Below, piece after piece: positions 1-8,517 of a stretch of 58,425 nucleotides of DNA. The translations under genes and the position numbers were made by a program. Positions within the stretch are counted from its first letter, which is position 1. Every line of letters starts with the position of its first letter. The stretch is taken from positions 1 to 58,425 of the forward strand of contig NZ_ASGZ01000012.1 in NCBI RefSeq assembly GCF_000495475.1, written 5' to 3'. This DNA is from Candidatus Halobonum tyrrellensis G22. Lineage in GTDB: Archaea > Halobacteriota > Halobacteria > Halobacteriales > Haloferacaceae. The notes below the pieces were generated by a model. That model saw only the letters and a list, made by a program, of their open reading frames with translations. It had not been told where the DNA came from and did not search any database.

Positions 1-1
1 C

Positions 2-1297
2 GCCGACGGGAGCGAGCGGCGCGGCGACGCGGCCGACCGCGACGGCGGGCGAGCGGTCCGCCGACTCGACGAGTGGGACGCGGCGACCCTCCGGGACCGC
101 GCGGCCGACCACGGCACGCCGCTGTACGTCACCGACCCCGAGCGCGTGCGGGAGAACTGCGCGCGCCTCCGCGCGGCGTTCCCCGACGCCGACGTGCGCT
201 ACGCGGTGAAGGCGAACACCGCGCGCGCGGTGCTCGGGACGGTGCGCGAGGCGGGACTCGACGCCGAGTGCGCGTCGGCGGGCGAACTCCGACGGGCGCT
301 CGACGCCGGGTTTTCGGGCGAGCGACTCCACTACACCGCGGTCAACCCGCCCGCACGCGACCTCGACTCCGTCGTGTCGTGGTGGGGCGACCACCCGGCC
401 CTGACGGTGACGGTCGGCGCGCGCGACACGCTCGACAGGCTGCGCGAACGGGGGTACGACGGCCGGGTCTGCGTCCGGGTCAACCCCGGCGTCGGCGCGG
501 GCCACCACGAGAAGGTGCGGACCGGCGCGGCCGCGAAGTTCGGCGTGCCGATAGAGCGCGCGGCCGAACTCGTCGCGGACGCCCGCGAGGGGTTCGACGT
601 GGTCGGCGTACACGCCCACGCGGGGTCGGGCATCCACGGCGAGGCGGACCTGCAGGCACACCGCGAGTTCGTCGCGCGGATGGGCGAGTTGGCTCGCGAC
701 GTGGGCGAGTTGGAGTACGTCGACGTCGGCGGCGGGTTCGGCGTCCCGTACCGCGAGACGGACGACCCGCTCGACCTGGAGGCGGTGGCGGCGGCGACGC
801 GGGACGCCCTCGGCGACGTGGACGCCCGGCTGGCGGTCGAACCCGGGCGGTACGTCGTCGCCGACGCGGGCGTCCTCGTGACTCGCGTGAACACGGTGAA
901 GGAGGCGCGCGAGTCGCTCGTCGCGGGCGTCGACGCGGGCATGACTGACCTGCTCCGCCCCGCGATGTACGGCGCGTACCACCCCGTCGGCTCGCTCGCG
1001 CCCGACGCCGACGCGCGCGAGGAACTGCCGGTCACCGTCGCGGGACCGGTCTGTGAGAGCGGCGACACGTTCTGCGAGGACCGCCCGCTGCCGTCGCCCG
1101 AGCGGGGGGACCTCCTCGCCGTCGGCAACGCGGGGGCGTACGGCTACGAGATGGCGTCGACGTACAACTCCCGCCCGCGGCCCGCGGACGTGACCCCCGA
1201 CGGGACGGTGCTCCGCGAACGGGAGGCGCTCGCCGACCTCACGCGGCTGGAACCCGCGGCGGGAGCCGACGGCGACGGGCCGGGGGGTGAGCGGTGA
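2..1297 (+). CDS. lysA: Diaminopimelate decarboxylase (5' end outside window)
   Basis: PLP-dependent enzyme that decarboxylates meso-diaminopimelate to L-lysine, the last step of the DAP pathway. The reading frame is open from base 2, so the start codon lies upstream; an internal GTG at 146 is not the start because TPLYVTDPERV just before it is typical family sequence. Visible motifs are RYAVKANT with the PLP lysine, HAHAGSG, DVGGGFG, EPGRYVV and PVCESGDTFCEDR with the dimer-interface cysteine region. It overlaps dapF by GTGA, so the genes are translationally coupled. Fold-type III identity is clear; ornithine/arginine decarboxylase is made unlikely by the dap neighbours. Confidence 0.93.
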   Translation, partial: ADGSERRGDAADRDGGRAVRRLDEWDAATLRDRAADHGTPLYVTDPERVRENCARLRAAFPDADVRYAVKANTARAVLGTVREAGLDAECASAGELRRALDAGFSGERLHYTAVNPPARDLDSVVSWWGDHPALTVTVGARDTLDRLRERGYDGRVCVRVNPGVGAGHHEKVRTGAAAKFGVPIERAAELVADAREGFDVVGVHAHAGSGIHGEADLQAHREFVARMGELARDVGELEYVDVGGGFGVPYRETDDPLDLEAVAAATRDALGDVDARLAVEPGRYVVADAGVLVTRVNTVKEARESLVAGVDAGMTDLLRPAMYGAYHPVGSLAPDADAREELPVTVAGPVCESGDTFCEDRPLPSPERGDLLAVGNAGAYGYEMASTYNSRPRPADVTPDGTVLREREALADLTRLEPAAGADGDGPGGER

Positions 1298-2280
1298 GCG
1301 TCCCGCGCGTCCCGTTCGAGAAGTACCACGGCACGGGCAACGACTTCCTCGTGGTCCGGGCGGACGCGGACGTGCCCGACCGGGCGGCGTTCGCGGCGGC
1401 CCACTGCGACCGCGAGACGGGGGTCCGCGCGGGCGAGCGGTCCGAGGGCCGGCGCGGCGCGGACGGCGTGTTGTTCCTCTCGCTCGACGCCGAGGCGACG
1501 CCGCCGCGCGTGCCGATGACGCTGGTCCAACCCGACGGCTCCATCGCGGAGATGTGCGGCAACGGCGCGCGCTGTGCCGCGCTGTGGGCGACCCGCGACT
1601 GCGGCGCACGGCGGGTCGTACTCGACACGCCGGCGGGCGACCGGCGCGCGACGGTGACCGACCCCGGCGCGGGCGCGGCCGACCCGGCGACCGTCGAGGT
1701 GGAGATGGGGCGGCCGTCGTTCGACCCCGAGCGGGTCCCGCTGTCGGAGGCGGTCGGCGAACCGCTCGTGGAGGAGAACGTGGAGGGGCTGACCGTGACC
1801 GCGGTGAACACGGGCGTCCCGCACGCCGTCGCGTTCGTCGACGACGTGAACGCGGTCGACCTCGATGCGGTCGCGCCGCCGGTCCGACACGCGGACGTGT
1901 TCCCCGAGGGCGCGAACGTGACGCTCGCGTCCGTCGCCGACGACGGCGACGACGGCGACGACGAGCGGACGGACGCGGCGGGCGCGAGCGGAGCGGACGC
2001 GGCGGACGCCGACGCCGCGGACGGCGCCGACGACGCCCCCGTCGCGTTCCGCCAGCGGACGTACGAGCGCGGTGTCGAAGGCGAGACACGCGCGTGCGGC
2101 ACCGGCGCGGTGGCGGTGGTCGCCGTCGCGCGCCGCCTCGGGCTGACCGACGGCGCGTCGCTCCGCGTCTCGCCGCCGGGCGGCGACCTCCGGGTGACGG
2201 TGCCCGCGGGGGGACCGGCGACGCTCACCGGCCCGGCGACACGCGAGTTCGCGGGCGAGTTGGAGGCCGACCCTCGATGA
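1294..2280 (+). CDS. dapF: Diaminopimelate epimerase
   Basis: Converts LL-DAP to meso-DAP without a cofactor, using two cysteines as acid/base. The start is the GTG at 1294 inside the lysA stop overlap, giving MSVPRVPFEKYHGTGNDF, a canonical DapF N terminus. Both catalytic cysteines are present: C88 in MCGNGARC and C268 in ACGTGA. Residues of about 213-247 form an Asp/Ala-rich low-complexity insertion between two beta strands, which looks like a haloarchaeal surface loop. It overlaps dapE by ATGA. 328 aa is longer than bacterial DapF (about 275 aa) mainly because of this insertion. Confidence 0.95.
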   Translation: MSVPRVPFEKYHGTGNDFLVVRADADVPDRAAFAAAHCDRETGVRAGERSEGRRGADGVLFLSLDAEATPPRVPMTLVQPDGSIAEMCGNGARCAALWATRDCGARRVVLDTPAGDRRATVTDPGAGAADPATVEVEMGRPSFDPERVPLSEAVGEPLVEENVEGLTVTAVNTGVPHAVAFVDDVNAVDLDAVAPPVRHADVFPEGANVTLASVADDGDDGDDERTDAAGASGADAADADAADGADDAPVAFRQRTYERGVEGETRACGTGAVAVVAVARRLGLTDGASLRVSPPGGDLRVTVPAGGPATLTGPATREFAGELEADPR

Positions 2281-3479
2281 GCGGTACGGCGGGGTCCGCG
2301 GCGTTCGACCCGGTCGCGTTCCTCGAAGAGGCGGTCCGCGTCGAGTCGCACGAGTCGCCCGGGACGATGCGCGACCTGCTGGTCGACAGCCTGCGCGAAC
2401 ACGGCGCGGAGCCGCGGGTCGACGCCGCCGGCAACGTCCGCGCGACTCGCGCGGGCGACGCCGACGGCCCGCACCTCGTGCTCAACACGCACGTCGACAC
2501 GGTGCCCCCGCACGTCCCGTTCGAACGCGACGGCGGGGTGATCAGGGGGCGCGGGTCCTGTGACGCGAAGGGGCCGCTCGCGGCGCTGGTCGCGGCGTTT
2601 CTGGCGACGGAGCCGGCGCGCGGCCGGCTGACGCTCGCGGTGACGCCCGACGAGGAGACCAGTTCGGCGGGCGCGGACGCGCTGGTCCGCGGGACGGGCG
2701 GGGTCGACCCGGTCGAGGGCGACGCCTACGTCGTCGGCGAGCCGACCGACTGCGACGTCTGTACCGCCGCCCGCGGGCGGTTCGAGGGGACTCTCACCCT
2801 CCGGGGGAGCGCCGCACACGCCTCCCAGCCCGACTCGGGCGCGAACGCCGTCGCGGCGTTGGAGGGGGCGCTCGCGGCGGTCCGCGGGTTCGACGACGGG
2901 CGCGACCCCCACCCCAGACTCGGCGCGCCGACGCTCGTCCCCACTCGGGTCGCGGGCGGCGAGGCGTCGAACCAGGTGCCCGCCGAGGCCCGGGTGACGC
3001 TCGACCGCCGGTCGGTGCCGCCCGAGACCGCCGACGGGTTCGCGGAGTCGCTCGCCGCCGCGGTCCGCGGGGCGGTTCCCGACGCGGTGGGGGTGAGCTT
3101 CGACCTGACCGACCGGGAGACGCCGTTCCTCGAAGCGTTCGACACCGACCCGGAGCACGAACTGGTCCGGGCGGTGTCGGCGGCGGCGCGCGAGGCGGGT
3201 CGCGGCGGCGACGGGACGAACGACGCGCCCGACGGGACGAACCGCGCGCACGAGGGGACCGACGCGGGCGGCGACAGCGGCGACGGCGCGGTCCGGCCGT
3301 TCGGCGCGGCGACGGAGGCGTCGTACTTCGCACCCGCTCCGACCGTCGTGTTCGGACCGGGCCACCTCGCGGACGACGAGGGCGGCGTCGCCCACAGCGA
3401 CCGCGAGTACGTCCGGGTCGACCGGGTGCGGACCGCGGCGACGGCGGTCACCGACGCCGTCGGTCGACTGCTCGACTGA
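2277..3479 (+). CDS. dapE: Succinyl-diaminopimelate desuccinylase / M20 peptidase family
   Basis: M20-family metallohydrolase, expected to release succinate from N-succinyl-LL-DAP and feed DapF. The start is the ATG at 2277 overlapping the dapF stop, giving 400 aa. Metal and catalytic motifs are visible: THVDTVP, GRGSCDAKGPLAA, TPDEETSSAGA and VVGEPTD. A Gly/Asp/Asn-rich linker of about 30 residues sits late in the protein (about residues 305-340), before AATEASYFAPAP. Position after lysA and dapF argues for DapE, but M20 paralogs (ArgE, LysK) cannot be separated from motifs alone. Confidence 0.88.
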   Translation: MSGTAGSAAFDPVAFLEEAVRVESHESPGTMRDLLVDSLREHGAEPRVDAAGNVRATRAGDADGPHLVLNTHVDTVPPHVPFERDGGVIRGRGSCDAKGPLAALVAAFLATEPARGRLTLAVTPDEETSSAGADALVRGTGGVDPVEGDAYVVGEPTDCDVCTAARGRFEGTLTLRGSAAHASQPDSGANAVAALEGALAAVRGFDDGRDPHPRLGAPTLVPTRVAGGEASNQVPAEARVTLDRRSVPPETADGFAESLAAAVRGAVPDAVGVSFDLTDRETPFLEAFDTDPEHELVRAVSAAAREAGRGGDGTNDAPDGTNRAHEGTDAGGDSGDGAVRPFGAATEASYFAPAPTVVFGPGHLADDEGGVAHSDREYVRVDRVRTAATAVTDAVGRLLD

Positions 3480-3543
3480 CGGGACCCCGCTTCCGGGCCG
3501 CGACTGCGACCCCTTTTCCCGTTGCCCGCCGTAGCCGGGAGCC

Positions 3544-4320
3544 ATGTGTACGCTCGTCCTCGCGTGGCGCGCCTTCGCCGACGCGCCGGTCGTCGTCGCG
3601 GCCAACCGCGACGAGGCGGTCGACCGCCCCTCCGACCCGCCCGCCGAGTTGGAACCGGGGGTCGTCGCGCCCCGCGACGCCGAGGCCGGCGGGACGTGGG
3701 TGGGGTACGCCGACACCGAGTCCCCGTCGGGGCTGTTCGCCGGCGTCACCAACCGATGGGTGGAGGGGCTGGCGGCCGAGCGCTCGCGCGGGCTGCTCGT
3801 CCGCGACTGCCTCCGCGCCGACTCCGCGGAGGACGCCGCGCGCCTGGTCGAGGAGTCGTGTCGCGAGTACGAGTACGACGGGTTCAACCTCGTGCTCGCG
3901 GACGCGAACGCGGCCCTGTTGCTGGAGTGGGACGGCCACCTGTCGGTGACGAACTTCGACCCCGGGGTGCACGTGGTGGGGAACGTGGGCCACGACGGCA
4001 CGTACTTCGAGCCGGCCGGCCGGCCGGAGGCCGGTCCCGAGGAGGCGCACGACGCCCGTCGCCTGCTCGACGCCCTGCGACCCGAACCCGGCGAGACGGC
4101 GGAGCCGTGGTTGGCGCGGGCGGGCGACGCGCTCGGCGATCACGAGTTCGGCGTCTGCGTCCACACCGACCGCGGGTACGGCACCCGCTCGTCGTCGCTG
4201 CTCCTGTTGGGAACTGGCGGCCGGCGGCGCTACGAGTTCGCCGACGGGCCGCCCTGCGAGACGGCGTACGAGGTGGTCGTCGACGACGACGGCGCGGGCG
4301 ACGGCGGCGGAGCGACGTAG
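3544..4320 (+). CDS. NRDE family (TANGO2-like) protein
   Basis: 258 aa starting MCTLVLAWRAF, with the family signature AANRDEAVDRPS at about residues 20-31 and a WVGYA.TESPSGLFAGVTNRW block. Cys2 directly after Met1 is the position of the predicted Ntn-type nucleophile in NRDE proteins. TANGO2 relatives have been linked to heme or lipid handling in eukaryotes; the haloarchaeal role is unknown. The C terminus SSSLLLLG matches the family's usual end. It stands alone between dapE and a regulator, with 64 bp to the dapE stop. Confidence 0.85.
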   Translation: MCTLVLAWRAFADAPVVVAANRDEAVDRPSDPPAELEPGVVAPRDAEAGGTWVGYADTESPSGLFAGVTNRWVEGLAAERSRGLLVRDCLRADSAEDAARLVEESCREYEYDGFNLVLADANAALLLEWDGHLSVTNFDPGVHVVGNVGHDGTYFEPAGRPEAGPEEAHDARRLLDALRPEPGETAEPWLARAGDALGDHEFGVCVHTDRGYGTRSSSLLLLGTGGRRRYEFADGPPCETAYEVVVDDDGAGDGGGAT

Positions 4321-4389
4321 CGGTCGCCGACGGCGACCGGAGCGGCGGCCCGGCCCGCGAGAGCCGGACGGACGACGAACCGGAAGGCG

Positions 4390-4399
4390 AAAGTTAAAC
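4390..4399 (+). promoter_or_regulatory. TATA-like element for the 4424 gene
   Basis: AAAGTTAAAC in an otherwise GC-rich gap, centred about 29 bp upstream of the ATG at 4424. The spacing fits a leaderless haloarchaeal transcript. Confidence 0.5.
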
Positions 4400-4423
4400 G
4401 GGCGCCGCCCCCAGAGGTCGGGT

Positions 4424-4777
4424 ATGAGCGTCTCGGACCTCGAAGCCGACCTCTCCGACGACGAACGGGCGGGGCTGGAACTCGTCCGCCAGTCGGGCGG
4501 TATCCACCAGAGCGACTTCTGGAAGGAGCTCGACGTCTCCTCGCGGAAGGGCAGCCGCATCGCGGACAAACTCCACGAACTCGACCTGATCGAACGCGAG
4601 GACGCGGTGTACGACGGCCACAACACCTACCTGCTCCAGCCCACCGCCGCCGACCTCGACTTCTCGCTGCTGATGGCGGGGGACATGCTCTCGCCGTTCA
4701 TCGGCGAGGAGGAGATAGACCCCAACGGCGACGCGTTCACCCAGTGGCTGATGAACCTCGCGTACGAGGAGTACTGA
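4424..4777 (+). CDS. Winged helix-turn-helix transcriptional regulator
   Basis: 117 aa. Residues of about 20-75 read as a winged HTH (GGIHQSDFWKELDVSSRKGSRIADKL split by a turn, then a wing around YDGHNTYLLQPT), closest in style to the Lrp/MarR-like single-domain regulators of haloarchaea. The C-terminal segment LLMAGDMLSPFIGEEEID has no transmembrane span and may be a dimer or ligand surface. No DNA target can be inferred; neighbouring genes are in different units. The start is supported by the TATA-like element 29 bp upstream. Confidence 0.8.
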   Translation: MSVSDLEADLSDDERAGLELVRQSGGIHQSDFWKELDVSSRKGSRIADKLHELDLIEREDAVYDGHNTYLLQPTAADLDFSLLMAGDMLSPFIGEEEIDPNGDAFTQWLMNLAYEEY

Positions 4778-5100
4778 GCTCTCGCCGACCGCTACGCCGT
4801 TGGTCCGCCGGTTCTCCCGACCGCTCGCCGCCGCAGCGACAGCGACCGAACCGCCTCGGAAGCCCCCGCGTCGTGCGCTCGGGGGACTCGCTGCGTGCCT
4901 CGCTCGCTCGCGTTCGCTCGTGCTCCGGTGCTCGGTTCGTCCGCCGTCGCGCACGACGCGGCCCCTTCCGGTCCCACTCGCGCCGGTCGGGCGGGTCGCC
5001 GCGTGTCGGCGGTCGGGGTCGTTGCGTGTCGGCGGTTCGGGTCGCCGCGTCGGACTCCCCCGACGTCCCGGCGGGGAGTCGGCGAGCATCGCTCGGCGTG
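4778..5100. other. 323-bp gap between convergent genes, no gene seen
   Basis: Lies between the winged-HTH gene and the end of purB, which converge. Open frames here are GC-driven and lack recognisable protein sequence. It holds imperfect short repeats, such as two copies of GCGTGTCGGCGGT at about 5007-5040 and TCGCTCG runs at about 4895-4920. No hairpin with a T-run that I would call a terminator. Confidence 0.6.
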
Positions 5101-6513
5101 TCAGTTCGCGCCGTCGCGTTCCTCCGGTTCGTCCAACTCGTCCACGAGTTCGCCGCCGTAGCCCACGTACGTCGCGGGGGTGAGCGCGTTCAACTCCTCC
5201 CGCACCGACTCGGAGACGTCCAACTCCGCGAACAGGTCGCGGAAGTCGTCGAGCGTCGTGCGGCTCCCCCTCGTCAGTTGCTTCACGCGCTCGTAGGCGT
5301 CGGTGTCGCCCTCCCGTCGGAGGACGGTCTGGACCGCCTCGCCGATCACTTCGGGGTTGGATTCGAGGTCGTCGCGCATGACGCGCTCGTTCGGCGTCAC
5401 CTTCGAGAGCCCCGCGTCGGTCTTGGTGTAGCCGATCAGACAGTGGGCGAGCGCCGCGCCGACGTTCCGTTTGACCGTCGAGTCCGAGAGGTCCCGCTGG
5501 AGCCGCGAGGTGGTGACGTAGTCCGCGAGGAACGTGAGATCCGAGTTGGCCTTCGAGAGGTTCCCCTCGCTGTTCTCGAAGTCGATGGGGTTCACCTTGT
5601 GGGGCATCGTCGACGACCCCGTCTCGCCGTCGACGGTCTCCTGTCCCAGATAGCGGTCGGAGACGTACAGCCACATGTCGCGGTCGCAGTCGAGGAGGAC
5701 GTTGTTCGCCCCCCGGAGCGCGTCGAAGAGGGCCGCGAGGTCGTCACACGGATTGACCTGCGTCGACAGCGGCGTGTGCTCCAGCCCGAGCGACCGGACG
5801 AACGACGCCGAGAACCCGCGCCAGTCCACGTCGGGGTAGGCGGCGCGATGGGCGGCGTACGTGCCCGACGCGCCCGCGAGTTTGCCCGAGAGGCCGTCGG
5901 TCGCCTCCGACACCCGCCCGAGCGCGCGGCCGAGGCGGGCGGCGTACACCGCCGCCTCCTTGCCGAACGTCGTCGGCGTCGCGGGCTGACCGTGCGTCCG
6001 CGCGAGCATCGGCAGGTCGCGGTGCTCCCGCGCCATCGCGGTCAGGGCGTCGCGCACCTCCCGCAGCGCGGGCACCAGCACCGACTCGACGGCGGGCCCG
6101 ACGAGCAGGCGCTGTGCGAGGTTGTTCACGTCCTCGCTGGTCAGCCCGAAGTGGATCCACGGGTGGACCCGCTCGGGGCTCCGGGTTCGGAGGAAGTACT
6201 CGACCGCCTTCACGTCGTGGTTGGTGGCGTCGTACCCCTCGGCGCCCTCGGTCTCCAACCGCTTGACCAGGCGGGCGTCGTCGGCGCCGAACGACTCGTA
6301 ACAGTCGCGGAGGTCCGAGCGCTCGGCCTCCGAGAGCGTCAGGTCGACGCCGTCGGCCTCGGCGAGCGCACACAGGTACTCGACTTCGACGCGGACGCGC
6401 GCGCGGACGAGCGCCGCCTCGCTCGCGTACGGGACCAGCGGCTCCGTCCGACTCGCGTACCGGCCGTCGAGCGGCGAGACGGCCGCGAGCGGGTCGTCGC
6501 GGGGGAGGTTCAC
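5101..6513 (-). CDS. purB: Adenylosuccinate lyase
   Basis: Acts twice in purine synthesis: SAICAR to AICAR plus fumarate, and adenylosuccinate to AMP plus fumarate. 470 aa, fumarase/aspartase superfamily. The signature loop GSSTMPHKVNP with the catalytic Ser is present, as are TSEDVNN and ARTHGQPATPTTFGKE with the catalytic His. The start is a GTG at 6513 (MNLPRDDPLAAVSPLDGRY); the upstream AACGACTTTCCCC on the minus strand lies about 28 bp away and could be its TATA region. Divergent from purN-purH across a palindrome-bearing gap. Confidence 0.96.
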   Translation of the reverse strand: MNLPRDDPLAAVSPLDGRYASRTEPLVPYASEAALVRARVRVEVEYLCALAEADGVDLTLSEAERSDLRDCYESFGADDARLVKRLETEGAEGYDATNHDVKAVEYFLRTRSPERVHPWIHFGLTSEDVNNLAQRLLVGPAVESVLVPALREVRDALTAMAREHRDLPMLARTHGQPATPTTFGKEAAVYAARLGRALGRVSEATDGLSGKLAGASGTYAAHRAAYPDVDWRGFSASFVRSLGLEHTPLSTQVNPCDDLAALFDALRGANNVLLDCDRDMWLYVSDRYLGQETVDGETGSSTMPHKVNPIDFENSEGNLSKANSDLTFLADYVTTSRLQRDLSDSTVKRNVGAALAHCLIGYTKTDAGLSKVTPNERVMRDDLESNPEVIGEAVQTVLRREGDTDAYERVKQLTRGSRTTLDDFRDLFAELDVSESVREELNALTPATYVGYGGELVDELDEPEERDGAN

Positions 6514-6604
6514 GCCCGCCGATGCCGCCGCGGCGGGGAAAGTCGTTCCGGTCGCGTCTGGCCACGAGCTTGCATACTCTCGCGGGTGTCAGCGCACTTC
6601 GACG

Positions 6605-6626
6605 GCATCCGTATCCACGTGGATGC
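6605..6626. promoter_or_regulatory. Palindromic operator candidate between purB and purN-purH
   Basis: Contains the perfect 12-bp palindrome ATCCACGTGGAT (6613-6624), nested in a wider inverted repeat GCATCC (6605-6610) / GGATGC (6621-6626). It sits about 100 bp upstream of purB and about 60 bp upstream of purN-purH in the shared divergent control region. The adjoining TATA-like AACCGTTTTT at about 6649-6658 is 27-30 bp from the purN-purH start. No purine regulator is identified here. Confidence 0.45.
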
Positions 6627-6682
6627 ATACGCCCGCGGGCCGGACCGCAACCGTTTTTCCGTCGGCGCGGGAGCGGTCGCGT

Positions 6683-8275
6683 ATGCAGGTAGCCGGCATG
6701 GCGAGCAACCGCGGGCGGAACCTCCTGGCCATCGCGGACCGCGCCCCCGGCGGGGCCGAGTTGGCGGTGGTGCTCACGAACGACGCCGACGCGCCGGTGC
6801 TGGAGGCGGCAGCCGAGCGCGGCATTCCGACCGAGGTGGTCCAACGCGACGAGGACGAGGAGCGCGAGGCCCACGAGGCGCGCGTGGTGGAGGCGCTGTC
6901 GGCGTACGACGTCGACCTGGTCTGTCTCGACGGGTACATGCGCGTGCTCACCGACGAGTTCATCGACACGACGCCGACGACGCTCAACGTCCACCCGTCG
7001 CTGCTGCCGTCGTTCAAGGGGCGGAACGCCCACGAGCGGGTGCTCGACGCGGGCGTCAAACAGACCGGCTGTACCGTCCACGTCGTCACCGAGGACGTCG
7101 ACGGCGGCCCCATCGTCACCCAGGAGGCGGTCCCCGTCTACGAGGGCGACGACGAGGCGTCGCTGAAGGAGCGCGTGCTCCACGAGGCGGAGTTCCGCGC
7201 GTACCCCCGCGCGGTGGCAGCGTTCGCGGAGGGCCGCGTCGAGGTGGACGAGGCCGCCGAGACCGTCCGCGTCGACGGCGACGAGGGCGGCGACCTGCCC
7301 GCGCGCCGGACGACCAGCGAGGACCGGGTGCGGGAGCTTCGGTACGGCGAGAACCCCCACCAGGACGCCGCGCTGTACGCCGACACGACGGCGACGGAGG
7401 CGAACGTCGTCGACGCCGAGCAGTTGAACGAGGGGGCGAAGGCGCTGTCGTACAACAACTACAACGACGCCGACGCCGCGTTGAACCTGGTCAAGGAGTT
7501 CGACGACCCCGCGGCCGCGGTGATCAAACACACCAACCCCGCGGGCTGTGCGACGGCGGCGACGCTCGCCGACGCGTACGCCGACGCGCTCTCGACGGAC
7601 GCCAAGTCGGCGTTCGGCGGCATCGTCGCGCTCAACCGCGAGTGCGACGCCGAGACGGCCGAGCGGGTGGCCGACTCGTTCAAGGAGGTGGTGGTCGCGC
7701 CCGGCTACACCGACGACGCGCTCGCGACGCTCTCGGAGAAGTCGAACCTCCGGGTGCTCGACGTGGGCGAGTTGGGCGAGGGCGACGACCGGTACGGCGA
7801 GCGGTTCACCGAGAAACCCGTCGTCGGCGGCCGCCTCGTTCAGGAGCGCGACTTCCAGTCGCCGACCCGGGCGGACCTCGAAGTCGTCACGGAGCGTTCG
7901 CCCACCGACGAGGAGTACGAGTCGCTGCTGTTCGCGTGGCGCGTCATGAAACACGTCAAGTCGAACGGCATCCTGTTCGCGACGGGCACCGAGACGGTCG
8001 GGGTGGGGATGGGGCAGGTGAGCCGCGTGGACGCGGTGACGCTCGCGGCGATGAAGGCGGAGAAGGACGCCGAGGGGAAGTCCGCCGACGGCGCGGTGAT
8101 GGCGTCGGACGCGTTCTTCCCGTTCCCCGACGGCATCGAGGAGGCCGCCGACGCCGGGATCCGAGCGGTGATCCAGCCCGGCGGGAGCGTCAACGACGAC
8201 GACGTGATAGCGGCGGCCGACGACCACGACATGGCGATGGTCTTTACGGGCGACCGGAGCTTCCGTCACTCCTAG
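6683..8275 (+). CDS. purH: Fused GAR transformylase-AICAR transformylase (PurN-PurH without IMP cyclohydrolase domain)
   Basis: Two purine formyl-transfer steps in one 530-aa chain. Residues 1 to about 190 are a PurN-type GAR formyltransferase: MQVAGMASNRGRNL, the folate/catalytic LNVHPSLLPSFKG and VTEDVDGGPIV with the catalytic Asp. From about 205 to the end is the AICAR transformylase half of PurH (LRYGENPHQ, LSYNNYNDADAAL, VIKHTNPAG with the catalytic Lys-His, SAFGGIVALN). The N-terminal MGS-like IMP cyclohydrolase domain of bacterial PurH is absent; in archaea PurO usually does that step. The ATG at 6683 is preferred over upstream GTG because it begins the GART fold and has a TATA-like element 27-30 bp upstream. 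Divergent from purB. Confidence 0.93.
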   Translation: MQVAGMASNRGRNLLAIADRAPGGAELAVVLTNDADAPVLEAAAERGIPTEVVQRDEDEEREAHEARVVEALSAYDVDLVCLDGYMRVLTDEFIDTTPTTLNVHPSLLPSFKGRNAHERVLDAGVKQTGCTVHVVTEDVDGGPIVTQEAVPVYEGDDEASLKERVLHEAEFRAYPRAVAAFAEGRVEVDEAAETVRVDGDEGGDLPARRTTSEDRVRELRYGENPHQDAALYADTTATEANVVDAEQLNEGAKALSYNNYNDADAALNLVKEFDDPAAAVIKHTNPAGCATAATLADAYADALSTDAKSAFGGIVALNRECDAETAERVADSFKEVVVAPGYTDDALATLSEKSNLRVLDVGELGEGDDRYGERFTEKPVVGGRLVQERDFQSPTRADLEVVTERSPTDEEYESLLFAWRVMKHVKSNGILFATGTETVGVGMGQVSRVDAVTLAAMKAEKDAEGKSADGAVMASDAFFPFPDGIEEAADAGIRAVIQPGGSVNDDDVIAAADDHDMAMVFTGDRSFRHS

Positions 8276-8292
8276 AACGAACCTCTTTTAAC

Positions 8293-8343
8293 GGGGTGGC
8301 TTCCTCGCGGCCGGCGGAGCCGGCCGCTGCGGAGAGCCACCCC
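8293..8343. repeat. Nested hairpin 1
   Basis: Outer arms GGGGTGGCT (8293-8301) and AGCCACCCC (8335-8343) enclose inner arms GCGGCCGGC (8307-8315) and GCCGGCCGC (8319-8327) with a GGA loop. All pairs are perfect. Confidence 0.85.
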
Positions 8344-8362
8344 GCCAAAACCCGTTCATGCT

Positions 8363-8385
8363 GTCGGATTCCGGAGAAATCCGAC
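8363..8385. repeat. Hairpin 2
   Basis: Perfect 8-bp arms GTCGGATT (8363-8370) and AATCCGAC (8378-8385) with a 7-nt loop. Confidence 0.85.
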
Positions 8386-8390
8386 TGCCA

Positions 8391-8413
8391 ACAGGACCGC
8401 GCAGCGGTCCTGT
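8391..8413. repeat. Hairpin 3
   Basis: Perfect 10-bp arms ACAGGACCGC (8391-8400) and GCGGTCCTGT (8404-8413) with the 3-nt loop GCA. Confidence 0.85.
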
Positions 8414-8436
8414 GATGCCAAAAGGGCCGCTCGCTC

Positions 8437-8455
8437 GGGCCGCCGGAGGCGGCCC
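8437..8455. repeat. Hairpin 4
   Basis: Perfect 8-bp arms GGGCCGCC (8437-8444) and GGCGGCCC (8448-8455) with a GGA loop, the same loop as the inner stem of hairpin 1. A weaker stem GTGGGC/GCCCCCAC follows at about 8470-8487. Confidence 0.8.
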
Positions 8456-8517
8456 TCGCTCGCGGTGACGTGGGCTACTGCCCCCACAGCGAGACTCCCG
8501 CTACCGCCCATGAAAAA

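Noticed and set aside
1239-4001. 920-codon open frame on the minus strand
   Set aside because: It is antisense to dapF and dapE, has Arg/Ser/Pro-rich random composition, and no motif. High G+C suppresses stop codons.
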